Shown here: piece by piece, positions 27,951 through 37,974 of the stretch
How the letters are laid out: each line of letters starts with the position of its first letter
Position numbering within the stretch: position 1 is the first letter of the stretch
From: Prochlorococcus marinus str. GP2
GTDB taxonomy: Bacteria > Cyanobacteriota > Cyanobacteriia > PCC-6307 > Cyanobiaceae
Length of the DNA stretch: 64,000 nucleotides
Reading direction: 5' to 3'
Assembly (NCBI RefSeq): GCF_000759885.1
Contig: NZ_JNAH01000004.1
Span: forward strand, 1 to 64,000
Notes under the pieces: model-generated
The model's input: only the letters and a program-made list of their open reading frames with translations
The model's database searches: none
Told to the model about the DNA's origin: nothing
Program-made: the position numbers and the translations under genes

Positions 27951-27982
27951 TTTAGTGAATCCTTTTTGAATATCAAGAATTA

Positions 27983-29200
27983 ATGTCATTAACTCAATCA
28001 AAAGAGGTTAATAGTCTCTCCAAAAGATATTCAACTCATATTGAGAGAAGGATTACTAGAACAGTAATGGTTGGTGATGTAGCTATTGGAAGTGATTATC
28101 CAGTAAGAGTTCAATCCATGATAAATGAAGATACTATGGATGTCGAAAATGCTTATTTAGCTATTAAAAGACTTCATGATGTAGGTTGTGAAATAGTTAG
28201 ATTGACTGTTCCTTCCTTAGCACACGCAAAAGCAGTAGGAGATATAAAAGCAAAATTATTAGAAAATAATATCAATACCCCCTTGGTAGCTGATGTTCAC
28301 CATAATGGTATGAAAATTGCGATGGAGGTTACAAAACATGTTGATAAAGTAAGAATTAATCCTGGATTGTTTGTGTTTGAAAAATCAGATCCTACAAGAA
28401 CTGAATATACAGATGAGGAATTTGAAACTATTAAACAAACAATACTTAAAAGATTTACCCCTTTAGTTGAAGTTTTAAAGGCTGAAAACAAAGCTCTAAG
28501 GATTGGAGTTAATCATGGATCTCTATCTGAGAGAATGCTTTTTACTTATGGAGATACTCCATTAGGGATGACAGAATCTGCGATGGAGTTCGTCAAAATT
28601 TGTGATGAGCTTGATTTTCATAACATAATTATTTCCATGAAAGCTTCCAGGGCGCCCGTCATGATGGCAGCTTACAGAATGATTGCAGATAGGCTTGACT
28701 CGGAGGGATATAACTATCCCTTACATTTAGGAGTGACTGAAGCTGGAGATGGTGATTATGGAAGGATTAAAAGTACTGCTGGGATTGGAACGCTTTTAGC
28801 AGAAGGGTTAGGAGATACTATCAGGGTTTCTTTAACAGAAGCCCCAGAGAAGGAAATACCAGTCTGCTATTCAATTTTGCAATCTTTAGGACTAAGAAAA
28901 ACAATGGTTGAATATATCAGTTGCCCCAGTTGCGGGAGAACACTCTTCAATCTAGAAGAAGTTGTAGACAAAGTTAGGAACGCCACTTCTCATTTGACGG
29001 GCCTTGATATAGCAATAATGGGATGTATTGTTAATGGGCCAGGAGAAATGGCAGACGCTGATTATGGTTATGTTGGCAAAGGCAAAGGAACTATTGCCTT
29101 ATATAGAAGGAAAGAAGAGATAAAAAGAGTACCTGAAGATGAGGGGGTTAATGCTTTAATTCAACTTATCAAGGATGATGGGAAGTGGATTGATCCTTAA
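27983..29200 (+). CDS. ispG: 4-hydroxy-3-methylbut-2-enyl diphosphate synthase IspG
   Basis: A 405-residue GcpE enzyme, the penultimate step of the MEP isoprenoid pathway, using a 4Fe-4S cluster. Features are [14 protein letters not shown] near the N-terminus, [19 protein letters not shown] and [14 protein letters not shown] in the TIM barrel, and the cluster ligands in CPSCGRTLF and [16 protein letters not shown] near the C-terminus. Full length with no gaps. In cyanobacteria this supplies carotenoid and phytyl precursors. The start is 32 bases after the UDG-like gene. Confidence 0.96.
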   Translation: MSLTQSKEVNSLSKRYSTHIERRITRTVMVGDVAIGSDYPVRVQSMINEDTMDVENAYLAIKRLHDVGCEIVRLTVPSLAHAKAVGDIKAKLLENNINTPLVADVHHNGMKIAMEVTKHVDKVRINPGLFVFEKSDPTRTEYTDEEFETIKQTILKRFTPLVEVLKAENKALRIGVNHGSLSERMLFTYGDTPLGMTESAMEFVKICDELDFHNIIISMKASRAPVMMAAYRMIADRLDSEGYNYPLHLGVTEAGDGDYGRIKSTAGIGTLLAEGLGDTIRVSLTEAPEKEIPVCYSILQSLGLRKTMVEYISCPSCGRTLFNLEEVVDKVRNATSHLTGLDIAIMGCIVNGPGEMADADYGYVGKGKGTIALYRRKEEIKRVPEDEGVNALIQLIKDDGKWIDP

Positions 29201-29262
29201 GGATTTGTCAAATTTTTGAAATTATAAATAAAATCTTTTTATAATTAAAAATATCGAATTCA

Positions 29263-30597
29263 TTGAAGATAAGAAAATTGCTTAAAAAAAAATTTATAAT
29301 TCTTTTTGCGACAACCTTTTCTGGGCTGTTTTTAAATAATATTGCGGAAGCAACAGTTTTAAATAATAGTTATAAAGAAGTAATTGATCATGTTTGGCAA
29401 ATTGTATATAGAGATTTTCTTGATTCAAGCGGTAAATTTCAAAAATCTAATTGGATTAATCTAAGAAAAGAAGTTTTATCAAAAACATATTCAGACAGTA
29501 ATGAAGCATATGATGCGATTAGAGATATGCTTTCTAACTTAGATGATTCTTATACAAGATTTTTAGAACCTAAGGAATTTAATCAAATGAGAATTGATAC
29601 CTCTGGGGAATTAACTGGAGTTGGTATCCAAATAGTTAAAGATAAAGAATCTGATGATTTAATAATTATTTCTCCTATTGAGGGCACTCCTGCATTTGAT
29701 GCTGGAATTAAAGCTAGAGATAAAATACTATCTATAGATGATATTTCTACTGAAGGCATGAATATTGAGGATGCCGTGAAATTAATAAGAGGACAAAGAG
29801 GTACCAAAGTAAAGCTTGAAATTCTTAGAGGTTCTAAATCCTTTTTTAAGATTTTATCAAGAGAAAAAATTGAAATAAAATCTGTATCAAGTAAAGTCAA
29901 TCAAACCAAAAACGGCTTATTAATTGGCTATGTAAGGATTAAACAATTTAATGCAAATGCATCAAAAGAGACTAGAGATGCTATTAAGGATCTAGAAACA
30001 AAAAAAGTTGCAGGATATGTTCTTGACTTGAGAAGTAATCCAGGAGGTTTATTAGAATCAAGCATTGATATCTCAAGGCATTTTATTAACAAAGGAGTAA
30101 TAGTAAGTACAGTAAGTAAAGATGGTTTAAAAGAAACAAAAAAAGGAAACGGTCAAGCTCTAACAAAAAAGCCCCTAGTTGTCCTAGTTAATGAGGGTTC
30201 TGCCAGTGCTAGTGAAATAGTCTCAGGCGCAATAAAAGATAACAAAAGAGGAAAATTAGTTGGTAAGAAAACGTTTGGTAAAGGCCTAGTTCAATCTATG
30301 AGAACCTTAGTTGATGGTTCAGGTCTAACTGTTACAGTCGCTAAGTATTTAACTCCGAACGGCACTGATATAAACAAATCTGGAATTATTCCAGATATAG
30401 AAGTAAAAATGAATATCAACCCTATTCTCCAAAGAGAGATTGGAACTAGAAAAGATAAACAATATAGAGCTGGTGAAAAAGAGCTAATAAATATAATTAA
30501 TAGAAAGAATCAGATAAGCGAATTTAAGCCTGACACTACAAACCTTAATGCATTCCTAATAATTAATAAGAAAGAAAAAGTATTTTCATTAAATTAA
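29263..30597 (+). CDS. ctpA: C-terminal processing protease CtpA-like
   Basis: A 444-residue S41 protease with an N-terminal hydrophobic signal (about residues 8-29, ending NIAEA), so it acts in the lumen or periplasm. A PDZ domain spans about 110-200 (GELTGVGIQIV) and the protease core has the catalytic Ser in NEGSASASEIVSGAI and Lys five turns later in GKKTFGKGLVQS. The D1 precursor processing enzyme of photosystem II belongs to this family; other CtpB/CtpC-type paralogues exist, so the exact paralogue is uncertain. TTG start; ends convergent with nadA, overlapping by four bases. Confidence 0.9.
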   Translation: MKIRKLLKKKFIILFATTFSGLFLNNIAEATVLNNSYKEVIDHVWQIVYRDFLDSSGKFQKSNWINLRKEVLSKTYSDSNEAYDAIRDMLSNLDDSYTRFLEPKEFNQMRIDTSGELTGVGIQIVKDKESDDLIIISPIEGTPAFDAGIKARDKILSIDDISTEGMNIEDAVKLIRGQRGTKVKLEILRGSKSFFKILSREKIEIKSVSSKVNQTKNGLLIGYVRIKQFNANASKETRDAIKDLETKKVAGYVLDLRSNPGGLLESSIDISRHFINKGVIVSTVSKDGLKETKKGNGQALTKKPLVVLVNEGSASASEIVSGAIKDNKRGKLVGKKTFGKGLVQSMRTLVDGSGLTVTVAKYLTPNGTDINKSGIIPDIEVKMNINPILQREIGTRKDKQYRAGEKELINIINRKNQISEFKPDTTNLNAFLIINKKEKVFSLN

Positions 30598-31508
30598 TTA
30601 CTCATATCCAGCATTCTTTTTATTGGCACATAGGCTCTTCTTATTATTTCTGGGTCAAGTTCGATAGATGGGGAATTGTTTTTTAAACAATCTAGAATTT
30701 TTTCTAAAGTATTTAATTTCATATATGGACACTCGTTACATTTACAACCTTCTACATCTGGGACTTCAATAAAAATTTTGTTAGGTTCTTTCTTTTTCAT
30801 TTGATGAATTATTCCAGGTTCAGTAAGTACCATGTAAATTTTAGATGGATCTTTACTTACGAAATCAAGCAGCTTACTTGTTGATCCAATAAAGTCTGAG
30901 AGAATTAGTAAATTTTGACTACATTCAGGATGAGCAATTACTTTTGATCCTGGATTTTGATATTTTAATTTTAGAAGTGCTTCTTCACTAAATGATTCAT
31001 GAACAATGCAGCTGCCAGGCCATAATTTAAGATCTCTTCCTGAATTTTTCTGTACCCATCTCCCAAGGTTCTGATCTGGCGCAAATATTATCTTTTTATC
31101 TTTAGGTATCTTTTTAATTAATGAGACTGCATTACTACTTGTACATATCAGATCACTTTGAGCTTTTACTTCTGCAGTGCAATTTATATAACTTACGACA
31201 TAGTGATCTGGATTTTCTTCTCTGAATTTTTGAAATTTATCTGAAGGACAATCGTCTGCTAATGAGCATCCTGCGTCAATATCTGGTAATAGGACTGTTT
31301 TATTAGGGCTAAGTATTTTTGCGGTTTCGGCCATAAAGTGTACACCGCAAAAAATTATTATATCTGCGTCATTATTTGCAGCTTTCCTAGATAGATCTAA
31401 TGAATCGCCAATAAAATCTGCAATTTCCTGAATCTCTGGAGCTTGATAATAGTGCGCAAGAATAATTGCATTAGCTTTTTTGCAACGCTCCTTTATTTCA
31501 GAAATCAA
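30594..31508 (-). CDS. nadA: Quinolinate synthase A
   Basis: A 304-residue (or longer) enzyme that condenses iminoaspartate with DHAP to quinolinate in NAD synthesis, using a 4Fe-4S cluster. Visible features are NAIILAHYYQ near the N-terminus, FCGVHFMAETAKIL, DAGCSLADDCP, YINCTAEVKA, HPEC and GCKCNECPYM. TTG at 31508 is the only canonical start; the frame stays open 54 bases further with STAKQKSFQNEEDL, containing only CTG, ATC or ATA as possible initiators. Homologues usually have a short N-terminal extension, so the true start may be the CTG at about 31562. Convergent with ctpA. Confidence 0.9.
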   Translation of the reverse strand: MISEIKERCKKANAIILAHYYQAPEIQEIADFIGDSLDLSRKAANNDADIIIFCGVHFMAETAKILSPNKTVLLPDIDAGCSLADDCPSDKFQKFREENPDHYVVSYINCTAEVKAQSDLICTSSNAVSLIKKIPKDKKIIFAPDQNLGRWVQKNSGRDLKLWPGSCIVHESFSEEALLKLKYQNPGSKVIAHPECSQNLLILSDFIGSTSKLLDFVSKDPSKIYMVLTEPGIIHQMKKKEPNKIFIEVPDVEGCKCNECPYMKLNTLEKILDCLKNNSPSIELDPEIIRRAYVPIKRMLDMSN

Positions 31509-31611
31509 ATCCTCTTCGTTTTGAAATGATTTCTGTTTTGCAGTAGAAGTTATACTGGTCAGGATTTAGAATATCTCTAAATAGATTATATGCCTTTAAA
31601 TAGAAAAAATT

Positions 31612-32445
31612 CTGACAAATTTAAAAATTGCTATTGTTGGTGACTGTCATGGTCAATGGTCTGAATTAGACTTGAAAGTTTTATCGATTATCAAACCAAA
31701 TATTGTTTTATTTGTTGGTGATATTTCTGATGGAAGTGTCAAAATAATTAAAAAAATCAATGAGATCAAAATTCCTACTTTTGTGATTTTAGGAAATCAT
31801 GATAGAGGGAAAGATTCTACAGGCGAAACTCTCTCAAAGCAGATACGTGTTCTTGGTGAAAAATATTGTGCATGGGATTTGAAAGTTTTTAATAATCAAA
31901 TTAATTTATTGTCTGCTAGACCATGTAGTTCTGGCGGCGGCTATTATCTTTCAAAAGAAGTTAAAGGCGTTTATGGACCTATAACCGAAAATGATTCAAT
32001 AAATAAAATTATCAAATGTTCAGAAGAGACTGTTGAAGAAATACCTCTAATAATTATGTCTCATGCTGGTCCTTCGGGTTTAGGTTCAGAACCTAAAAGC
32101 ATTTGTGGGAAAGACTGGAAATTACCCTCTTTAGATTGGGGAGATAGAGATTTGTCTGCTGCTATTTCTCAAATACAAAAGAGAAGAAAAGTTGATCTTG
32201 TAATTTTTGGTCATATGCACAACCGGCTTAAAAGAAATCTAGGTTTAAGAGAGATGTTTAAAATTGATAGCGAAGGAACAATTTATTTCAATACTGCTGT
32301 AGTACCAAGATATAAAACTGATGAAGATGGGAAATTGCTAATTAACTTTTCATGGATTGAGTTTGAAAATAAGGAATTAAGGCATGTTTCTCATCGATGG
32401 TATTCAGAGTCTGGCGAAATTCGTGAAGAAGATAAATTTTTTTAG
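31612..32445 (+). CDS. Metallophosphoesterase (TIGR04168-like)
   Basis: A cytoplasmic calcineurin-type phosphoesterase. Metal-binding motifs are GDCHGQW, GDISDGS, GNHDRGK, MSHAGPSGLG and FGHMHNR in normal order. GDCHGQW, the first metal motif, lies upstream of the first canonical start (TTG at 31672), so translation must begin earlier. The frame is open from 31600 and contains no ATG, GTG or TTG there; CTG at 31612, reading MTNLKIAIVGD, fits the family N-terminus and is used here. The substrate is unknown. It is divergent from nadA. Confidence 0.82.
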   Translation: MTNLKIAIVGDCHGQWSELDLKVLSIIKPNIVLFVGDISDGSVKIIKKINEIKIPTFVILGNHDRGKDSTGETLSKQIRVLGEKYCAWDLKVFNNQINLLSARPCSSGGGYYLSKEVKGVYGPITENDSINKIIKCSEETVEEIPLIIMSHAGPSGLGSEPKSICGKDWKLPSLDWGDRDLSAAISQIQKRRKVDLVIFGHMHNRLKRNLGLREMFKIDSEGTIYFNTAVVPRYKTDEDGKLLINFSWIEFENKELRHVSHRWYSESGEIREEDKFF

Positions 32446-32468
32446 GATTAAATATCTCTGATCATATT

Positions 32469-33266
32469 TTAAGTATTTTTGGGCTTTTCATATCTTGAAA
32501 ATAATGTTTGAGATAAGATATAACCCGCAATTCCTGCGGCTGTAAAAGCTAAACCATTTTTAAATAAAGGTAATAAATCATTTGTTCTGGATATTATCGG
32601 TGCCAAACCAAAAATTCCAAATAACATTCCCCATAAAGGAGAAAGAAGAGCTAAAAATCCAATTGATATGACTTGACCTTCTTTTCTTGGAGCAGATGCG
32701 AAACCTGCTACTAAACCTCCGAGAATCGATGTACATAAAGTCCATATATATTGCTCTTTGGGTAGGCCAGGAACAACTTGGCAACCTCCTCTTTCGAGGC
32801 AAATCTTTACTGAATCTATTGCATCTAATACTGCACCATCCTCACCGTGATCTTTAACATAGTATTGGTTGCCAAATCTTGTTTGAAGTTCAACCCAAAA
32901 TAACCTTGGCATAAAATTAAAATAAGCCTCGCCTACGTTAAAGTTCAGCAAATTTCCCCCTCTAGGATCCGCAACTATCAACAAACTTGTCTCATCTAAA
33001 TCCCAATAGTCCTTTATTGCACTACCAGGAGAACTTTCAAACTGAGATAAATATTTAATTTTCCACCCACTTTCAATTTCTAGATTGTTGAGCTTTTCCT
33101 CTAAAGATTTTTTCTGATTAGGGCTTAATGTTTTAGCTAAATCAATTACTGGTGTTTTTTCTTCAGGTAAGAGATTTGGATTATTTATAGCGAAAACGGG
33201 TTTATGTGAAATTAAAACTAATATAGATAGAAATATTCCTAATAAATAGTTAATCTTTGAAGGCAT
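32469..33266 (-). CDS. TPM-domain membrane protein (Psb32/TLP18.3-like)
   Basis: A 265-residue protein with a signal peptide (about 26 residues, ending PVFA), a lumenal TPM domain at about 37-170 (VIDLAKTLSPNQKKSLEEKL, LLIVADPRGGNLLNF) and three membrane helices at the C-terminus (about 180-255). Psb32 and plant TLP18.3 share this domain and help repair photosystem II; equivalence is inferred. Convergent with the phosphoesterase gene and divergent from the MidA-type gene 31 bases away. Confidence 0.82.
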   Translation of the reverse strand: MPSKINYLLGIFLSILVLISHKPVFAINNPNLLPEEKTPVIDLAKTLSPNQKKSLEEKLNNLEIESGWKIKYLSQFESSPGSAIKDYWDLDETSLLIVADPRGGNLLNFNVGEAYFNFMPRLFWVELQTRFGNQYYVKDHGEDGAVLDAIDSVKICLERGGCQVVPGLPKEQYIWTLCTSILGGLVAGFASAPRKEGQVISIGFLALLSPLWGMLFGIFGLAPIISRTNDLLPLFKNGLAFTAAGIAGYILSQTLFSRYEKPKNT

Positions 33267-33297
33267 AAATAAGTTTTGTCTCTTTATATTTTCGCCG

Positions 33298-34488
33298 ATG
33301 AATAGCTTACCCGCGAATAATCCAGATTGGTTAGTAAAAAAAATAATAAAAATGGGTGGGACTATAAGTTTTTATGACTTTATGAATTTTGCATTAAATG
33401 ATCCTATTAATGGTTATTACGGAAGCGGTAAAGCTAAGTTAGGCGTTCGAGGAGATTTTGTCACATCACCATCTTTATCTGATGATTTTGCTTTTTTGGT
33501 TGGTAAACAAATAGAAGATTGGTTGATTCAGTTCAAAAGTAGTTTTTCATCTAATCAAACATTATCTGTAACTGAATTTGGAGCTGGAGATGGAAGCTTT
33601 ATGAGTGGATTAATTAAGTATTTTTTAGCAAACAACAAGAATTTTTTAGAAGGAGTTTCTTTTGTAATTATTGAACCTAATGAAGGGATGGTAGAAAAAC
33701 AAAAAAATAAATTGGAGGAATTTTTGAACTTAGGTATTGATATTTTATGGAAAGGTTTGGATGAAGTAGAGGAAAATAATATAAATGGAATAGTTCTAGC
33801 AAATGAGGTTTTGGATGCTTTGCCAGTAGAAAGAATAACCTTCTCAAAGGGAAAATTAATTCGACAAGCAGTTTCTATAGACAAAAAATCTCATAAATTA
33901 TTTTTTGATGAAATGCCAATTACACGTGAATTGGAAAAAAGTTTTGAACTTGCTAAAAGTGAGTTGGGAATAACTATTCCGCCTGAAGATGCTCTTGAAG
34001 GATGGACGACAGAATGGCATGTAGATAACTCAAAATGGTTAGAAGCTATTTATGGGAAAATCAATAATGGTATTTTATTGATTATTGATTACGCTAAAGA
34101 AGCTAAAAAATACTATAACTCTAAGAATTCTGATGGGACGATAGTTTCATATGAAAATCAAAAAATGAAGAATAATATCCTAGATTCTCCTGGAAATTGC
34201 GATTTAACATCTCATGTGTGCATTGAAACTTTAATTAATGATGCTGAGACTCTTGGATTTAATACTGATGGAATAACTAAACAAGGAGAGGCTTTGTTGG
34301 GGCTTGGATTAGCAGAGAGACTTTATGGGATTCAGAGAGAATTAAAGGAGAATTTATCAAATGCTCTTTTAAGAAGAGAGGCATTACTCAGACTAGTAGA
34401 TCCTGTTTGTTTAGGTGATTTTAAGTGGTTTGTTTTTAAAAAGTTTAATGAGAAGAAAATGAATATAAATTCAACCTGTTTGCGTTAA
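33298..34488 (+). CDS. MidA/NDUFAF7-type SAM-dependent methyltransferase
   Basis: A 396-residue DUF185 protein. The N-terminus has [20 protein letters not shown] and [20 protein letters not shown], both family hallmarks; motif I is [15 protein letters not shown] and [16 protein letters not shown] marks the substrate side. Mitochondrial NDUFAF7 methylates an arginine of complex I; whether the cyanobacterial homologue acts on NDH-1 is unknown. The 3' end overlaps convergent aroB by four bases. Confidence 0.9.
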   Translation: MNSLPANNPDWLVKKIIKMGGTISFYDFMNFALNDPINGYYGSGKAKLGVRGDFVTSPSLSDDFAFLVGKQIEDWLIQFKSSFSSNQTLSVTEFGAGDGSFMSGLIKYFLANNKNFLEGVSFVIIEPNEGMVEKQKNKLEEFLNLGIDILWKGLDEVEENNINGIVLANEVLDALPVERITFSKGKLIRQAVSIDKKSHKLFFDEMPITRELEKSFELAKSELGITIPPEDALEGWTTEWHVDNSKWLEAIYGKINNGILLIIDYAKEAKKYYNSKNSDGTIVSYENQKMKNNILDSPGNCDLTSHVCIETLINDAETLGFNTDGITKQGEALLGLGLAERLYGIQRELKENLSNALLRREALLRLVDPVCLGDFKWFVFKKFNEKKMNINSTCLR

Positions 34489-35576
34489 GAAAAAAACTTT
34501 AAAAATAATGAATCATCTACGTCATCATATATATCAACAGCACCAATTTCTTTCGGTAATATAAATCTCATTTTGCCATCACGAACTTTTTTATCACCCA
34601 TAAGTATTGTTAGAACGTCTTCTTTATTTATTTTGGGAATCTCAGTAGGAAGATTATAACTCTCTAAGAGTATTCGCTGTCTCTCTAATTCTTCTTTAGA
34701 CCATAACCCTTTTTCAATTGCTATTTTCCCCGCAATATTCATACCAATTGATATTGCCTCACCATGCAGGAATTTGCCGTATCCACATAAATTTTCAATA
34801 ACGTGACCAAAAGAATGACCATAATTCAATATTGCTCTAACACCATTTTCATGTTCGTCTTGAGAAACAACATGAGACTTTGTTTTAATTGAACTATTAA
34901 TTATTTTAATTAAATATTCATTTTTGAGATTTATAAGTTCATTTTTGTTTTTTTCAATTTCTAGGTATTCGAAAAGTTCTTTATCTTTTATTACTCCGTA
35001 TTTTATTACTTCAGCCATGCCTGCGCTAAATTCTCTTTTGGGCAAACTTTTTAAGGTTTCTGGATCAATAAAAACTGCTTTAGGTTGATTAAAAGCTCCA
35101 ATTAAATTCTTACCTTTTGGATGATTTACTCCTGTTTTTCCTCCCACAGATGAATCAACCATTGATAATAATGTTGTTGGAATCTGAATATATTCGATAC
35201 CTCTCAGCCAAGTCGCAGCAGCAAAACCACTTACATCTCCAACAATTCCTCCTCCAAGGGCAATAATTATTGAATTTCTATCTAAGCCAAATTCAAATGC
35301 TACATCATATATTTCACTTAAGGTTTTTAAATTTTTATATGATTCTCCAGCCTTGATAAGGAACATTTTGGCCTGAAATTTATTATCTTTTAAATTATTT
35401 AAGAATTTTTCACCATATAAATTTGATATTTCTTTATTTGAAATCACAAGTATTTTTCTTGTCTTTGTTATTCCAATTTTTAAGAGTTCTTCGCTGATAT
35501 TATTCAGTATCCCTGCTTCTAGAGTTACTTCGTATGACTTATCACCTAATGGAACTAATATTTTTCTCTCATTCAC
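34485..35576 (-). CDS. aroB: 3-dehydroquinate synthase
   Basis: A 363-residue enzyme of the shikimate pathway converting DAHP to 3-dehydroquinate, needing NAD and zinc. Signatures are [20 protein letters not shown] (residues about 104-123), [30 protein letters not shown] and the zinc ligands in [12 protein letters not shown] and [10 protein letters not shown]. Full length. It is divergent from purK across a 125-base intergenic region. Confidence 0.96.
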   Translation of the reverse strand: MNERKILVPLGDKSYEVTLEAGILNNISEELLKIGITKTRKILVISNKEISNLYGEKFLNNLKDNKFQAKMFLIKAGESYKNLKTLSEIYDVAFEFGLDRNSIIIALGGGIVGDVSGFAAATWLRGIEYIQIPTTLLSMVDSSVGGKTGVNHPKGKNLIGAFNQPKAVFIDPETLKSLPKREFSAGMAEVIKYGVIKDKELFEYLEIEKNKNELINLKNEYLIKIINSSIKTKSHVVSQDEHENGVRAILNYGHSFGHVIENLCGYGKFLHGEAISIGMNIAGKIAIEKGLWSKEELERQRILLESYNLPTEIPKINKEDVLTILMGDKKVRDGKMRFILPKEIGAVDIYDDVDDSLFLKFFS

Positions 35577-35701
35577 AATTGATTACCTAGTTAAAATTTA
35601 TAAATATTTGGTATTGAATACTTTATATATTAGCAAAATCTAAGCTCTAGATCCTTAAAAATTCAGTTGTTAAGAATTAGAAATGGTAATAAAATCATGC
35701 T

Positions 35702-36892
35702 ATGAGTTTAAAAAAAAATATAAACGATATTAAGAAAAATTATTCCCTAGGAATAATTGGAGGTGGTCAGCTGGCATTGATGTTAACCGAGGCAGCAAAA
35801 AAAAGAGATTTAGAAGTATGTGTGCAAACAAAATCTTGTGATGATCCTGCTGGTTCAAAAGCAGATCATGTCATAGAAGCTGATCCTTTAAAGATAAGAG
35901 GTAATAAATCATTAATTAATGAGTGTGAAAAAATAATTTTTGAAAATGAATGGATAAAAATTGATAAATTAAATTTAATTGGCAATAAAGATATTTTTGT
36001 TCCAAGCCTTAATGCAATTAAACCATTAGTAGATAGGTTTTCTCAAAAAAAATTAATAGATAGAATGAATATTCCTTGTCCAAAGTGGATAAGTATTGAA
36101 GATTTTAAAAATCTCTCGGATGAGGAAATCAATAATTGGACTTTTCCTTTAATGGCAAAATCAAATAAAGGTGGATATGACGGCAAAGGGAACAGAAAAA
36201 TAAAGACAAAAGAAGATTTAGATTCTTTTTTAACAGAGAATAATTCTGATGAATGGTTAATAGAAGAATGGATAGAGTATGAAAAAGAACTGGCTCTTGT
36301 CGGTTCTAGAGATAGGACAGGTAAGATAAGATTCTTTCCAATAGTTGAGACATTCCAATCAAACCATGTTTGTGATTGGGTTCTTGCACCTGGAACAAAT
36401 GAATATGATTTGAACTTATTTGCAATAAATATTTTCTCTTCAATAGTCAATGAACTTAATTACGTTGGTGTTTTAGCTATTGAATTCTTCTATGGCGATA
36501 ATGGTCTTTTAATTAATGAAATAGCTCCTAGAACACATAACTCAGCTCATTTCTCTATTGAAGCTTGTACTTCAAGTCAATTTGATCAATATGTTTGCAT
36601 TTCTTCCGGGATAATGCCACCTGAAATTAAAATGAACTGTGAAGGGGCAATTATGATAAATCTTCTGGGATTAAAAAAGAATTTCCCAATCTCAATGGAA
36701 ACCAGAACTAAAATGTTATCTGAAATTGAGGGTTCTAATATTCATTGTTACGGCAAATCTCGAGAAATCCTGGGAAGAAAAATGGCTCACATTACATTTT
36801 TATTAAATGGTAAAACGCATTCAGAAAGATATGATGAGGCACAAGTTTTGTTAACTATGGTACGAGACATATGGCCATCTCCAAATGGATAA
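35702..36892 (+). CDS. purK: N5-carboxyaminoimidazole ribonucleotide synthase
   Basis: A 396-residue ATP-grasp enzyme of purine synthesis. The N-terminal GIIGGGQLALMLTEAA and the ATP-grasp parts MAKSNKGGYDGKGNRKI, IEEWIEYEKELALVGSR and INEIAPRTHNSAHFSIEAC identify PurK. Full length. The 6S RNA gene follows about 20 bases downstream, the arrangement known from other cyanobacteria. Confidence 0.95.
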   Translation: MSLKKNINDIKKNYSLGIIGGGQLALMLTEAAKKRDLEVCVQTKSCDDPAGSKADHVIEADPLKIRGNKSLINECEKIIFENEWIKIDKLNLIGNKDIFVPSLNAIKPLVDRFSQKKLIDRMNIPCPKWISIEDFKNLSDEEINNWTFPLMAKSNKGGYDGKGNRKIKTKEDLDSFLTENNSDEWLIEEWIEYEKELALVGSRDRTGKIRFFPIVETFQSNHVCDWVLAPGTNEYDLNLFAINIFSSIVNELNYVGVLAIEFFYGDNGLLINEIAPRTHNSAHFSIEACTSSQFDQYVCISSGIMPPEIKMNCEGAIMINLLGLKKNFPISMETRTKMLSEIEGSNIHCYGKSREILGRKMAHITFLLNGKTHSERYDEAQVLLTMVRDIWPSPNG

Positions 36893-36913
36893 AAAAATAA
36901 GTTAGAGTTAAGT

Positions 36914-37089
36914 CACTGGATCTTTGGTTAAGTTCTTCTTTATGTGCTCTGATCTGACTCTCTTTCGACATGAGGAGACTGTCGTGATGCGGTAGTAAAC
37001 CGATCTTGTAATCGGAAACGAAAGCCCACTTTGAATCCTCTTCTGGCATTTCCAGGTCGATGCAGCAGAGAACTGACGGGGATCCGGTG
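36914..37089 (+). ncRNA. ssrS: 6S RNA
   Basis: A 176-base segment directly after purK, much richer in G+C than flanking intergenic DNA and without a plausible reading frame. Its ends form a perfect 9-bp closing stem (CACTGGATC at 36914-36922 with GATCCGGTG at 37081-37089), followed inward by AGTTC with GAACT, and it contains further hairpins (CGACA/TGTCG, CCGAT/ATCGG, CTGG/CCAG). A long rod with a central bubble and the purK linkage fit cyanobacterial 6S RNA, which binds the housekeeping RNA polymerase holoenzyme. Exact ends are estimates; a few unpaired bases may extend each side. Confidence 0.85.
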
Positions 37090-37090
37090 T

Positions 37091-37138
37091 TACCTATCAA
37101 AATGCTTGCAATAACAGGCATTTGGTAGGTATTTTATT
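37091..37138 (+). terminator. Terminator of the 6S RNA gene
   Basis: A long imperfect stem (ACCTATCAAAATGC with GCATTTGGTAGGT, loop about 11 bases) followed by a T-rich stretch. It ends the 6S transcript before the small-gene region. Confidence 0.75.
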
Positions 37139-37201
37139 TTTTAGGAATACCTTAGTTGTTTTTATTCTCTGTCAGTGTAAATAATTTGTTTACTAAAATA
37201 C

Positions 37202-37252
37202 TTGACGATCCATTTCAAATGTATTTATATTAATAGTACACATGTATTACTA
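37202..37252 (+). promoter_or_regulatory. Promoter with LexA-like operator, first DUF1651 gene
   Basis: TTGACG at 37202-37207 is a -35 box, with TATATT 18 bases downstream as -10. Directly after it is TAGTACACATGTATTA, a near-perfect palindrome (TAnTACA-N2-TGTAnTA). It agrees at 12 of 16 positions with the Anabaena LexA box as I remember it (TAGTACTAATGTTCTA). The same promoter/operator layout occurs before the second DUF1651 gene at 39661. Confidence 0.65.
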
Positions 37253-37256
37253 ATTA

Positions 37257-37556
37257 ATGACTTTAGGAGGAGCTAATGTTTGGACTAATTTTTCTTACGG
37301 TTATCGTAATGAGTCCCCAAGTGGTTGGTTGCTTAGCCCAGACCGCAGCAGATTAATCTTATTTACAAGGAATAAAAAATCTCCAAGAAGTAGTATGAGA
37401 ATTTTTGCTCATACATATTATGCAAATGATCTTGGTGAGCCAAGGGCAATTAAATCATCAACTCAAATGTATTTGGATAATGCTTGGGATAAATGGCATG
37501 ACCTTCAATTAGAAGGTTGGACTTTTGAAGAACTTGAATTACCTGAATCAGTATGA
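37257..37556 (+). CDS. DUF1651 family protein
   Basis: A 99-residue soluble protein of the DUF1651 family, seen mainly in marine picocyanobacteria. Conserved parts are NVWTNFSYGYR, SPSGWLLSPDRSRLILFTR, HTYYANDLGEPRAIK and WDKWHDLQLEGW. No catalytic residues are evident. It is the first gene of a string of three overlapping small genes and paralogous to the gene at 39713. Function unknown; the shared LexA-like operator is the best clue to its regulation. Confidence 0.82.
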   Translation: MTLGGANVWTNFSYGYRNESPSGWLLSPDRSRLILFTRNKKSPRSSMRIFAHTYYANDLGEPRAIKSSTQMYLDNAWDKWHDLQLEGWTFEELELPESV

Positions 37557-37693
37557 CTAACTTAAATCCAATCAAAAAGAAACTATCAAAATTAGATAGA
37601 AAGATATCTATGCAAGACCCATCAAAATTATTAGCAGAATTTTTTAATGGTGTTGTCGTGGAACTTGATGAAGAATATAAACATGACTCATAA
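37553..37693 (+). CDS. Hypothetical 46-residue protein
   Basis: MTNLNPIKKKLSKLDRK start; a basic N-terminus and an acidic C-terminus (VELDEEYKHDS). The ATG overlaps the TGA of the DUF1651 gene (ATGA), and its end overlaps the next gene by 11 bases, so translational coupling is likely. No family recognised. Confidence 0.6.
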   Translation: MTNLNPIKKKLSKLDRKISMQDPSKLLAEFFNGVVVELDEEYKHDS

Positions 37694-37832
37694 AGAATTG
37701 ATAGATCAAGTTTCTGCAAATTTATTTAAACAAAGTGGAAAGTTAGAAAGCAGAAGATCTTGGTTGGCAATGAGAAATTATCTCGAACAATTAGATAGCG
37801 AACAACTTAAATCCATGCTTCAGGACCATTGA
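37683..37832 (+). CDS. Hypothetical 49-residue protein
   Basis: A small soluble, probably all-helical protein (MTHKELIDQVSANLFKQSG start, ending LKSMLQDH). ATG at 37683 is chosen because it overlaps the preceding gene and avoids a less likely upstream initiator at 37647. Third member of the DUF1651-led string; function unknown. Confidence 0.6.
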   Translation: MTHKELIDQVSANLFKQSGKLESRRSWLAMRNYLEQLDSEQLKSMLQDH

Positions 37833-37860
37833 TGATTTTGAAACTTTATTTATGAGTTAT

Positions 37861-37974
37861 TTATTTGGTTTTTATTTTTTTCTTAATTCTTAGAAAACTG
37901 TAAGTTCCAAAGCCAACCAAAAACATGTCCAAGTAAATATGCCAAGTAGGAAAAATCTGGTGAACTAATTCCAT
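37861..37974 (-). CDS. Small membrane protein, 37 residues
   Basis: MELVHQIFPTWHIYLDMFLV start with one hydrophobic segment (about 11-30) and a Lys-rich C-terminus. Its ATG overlaps the TAA of the truncated ligase gene by one base (TAATG), suggesting coupled translation. Unknown function. Confidence 0.5.
   Translation of the reverse strand: MELVHQIFPTWHIYLDMFLVGFGTYSFLRIKKKIKTK

Noticed and set aside
36855-37121. 88-codon minus-strand frame over the 6S RNA region
   Set aside because: It overlaps the structured, GC-richer 6S RNA and the end of purK; codon content is not protein-like and no family fits.
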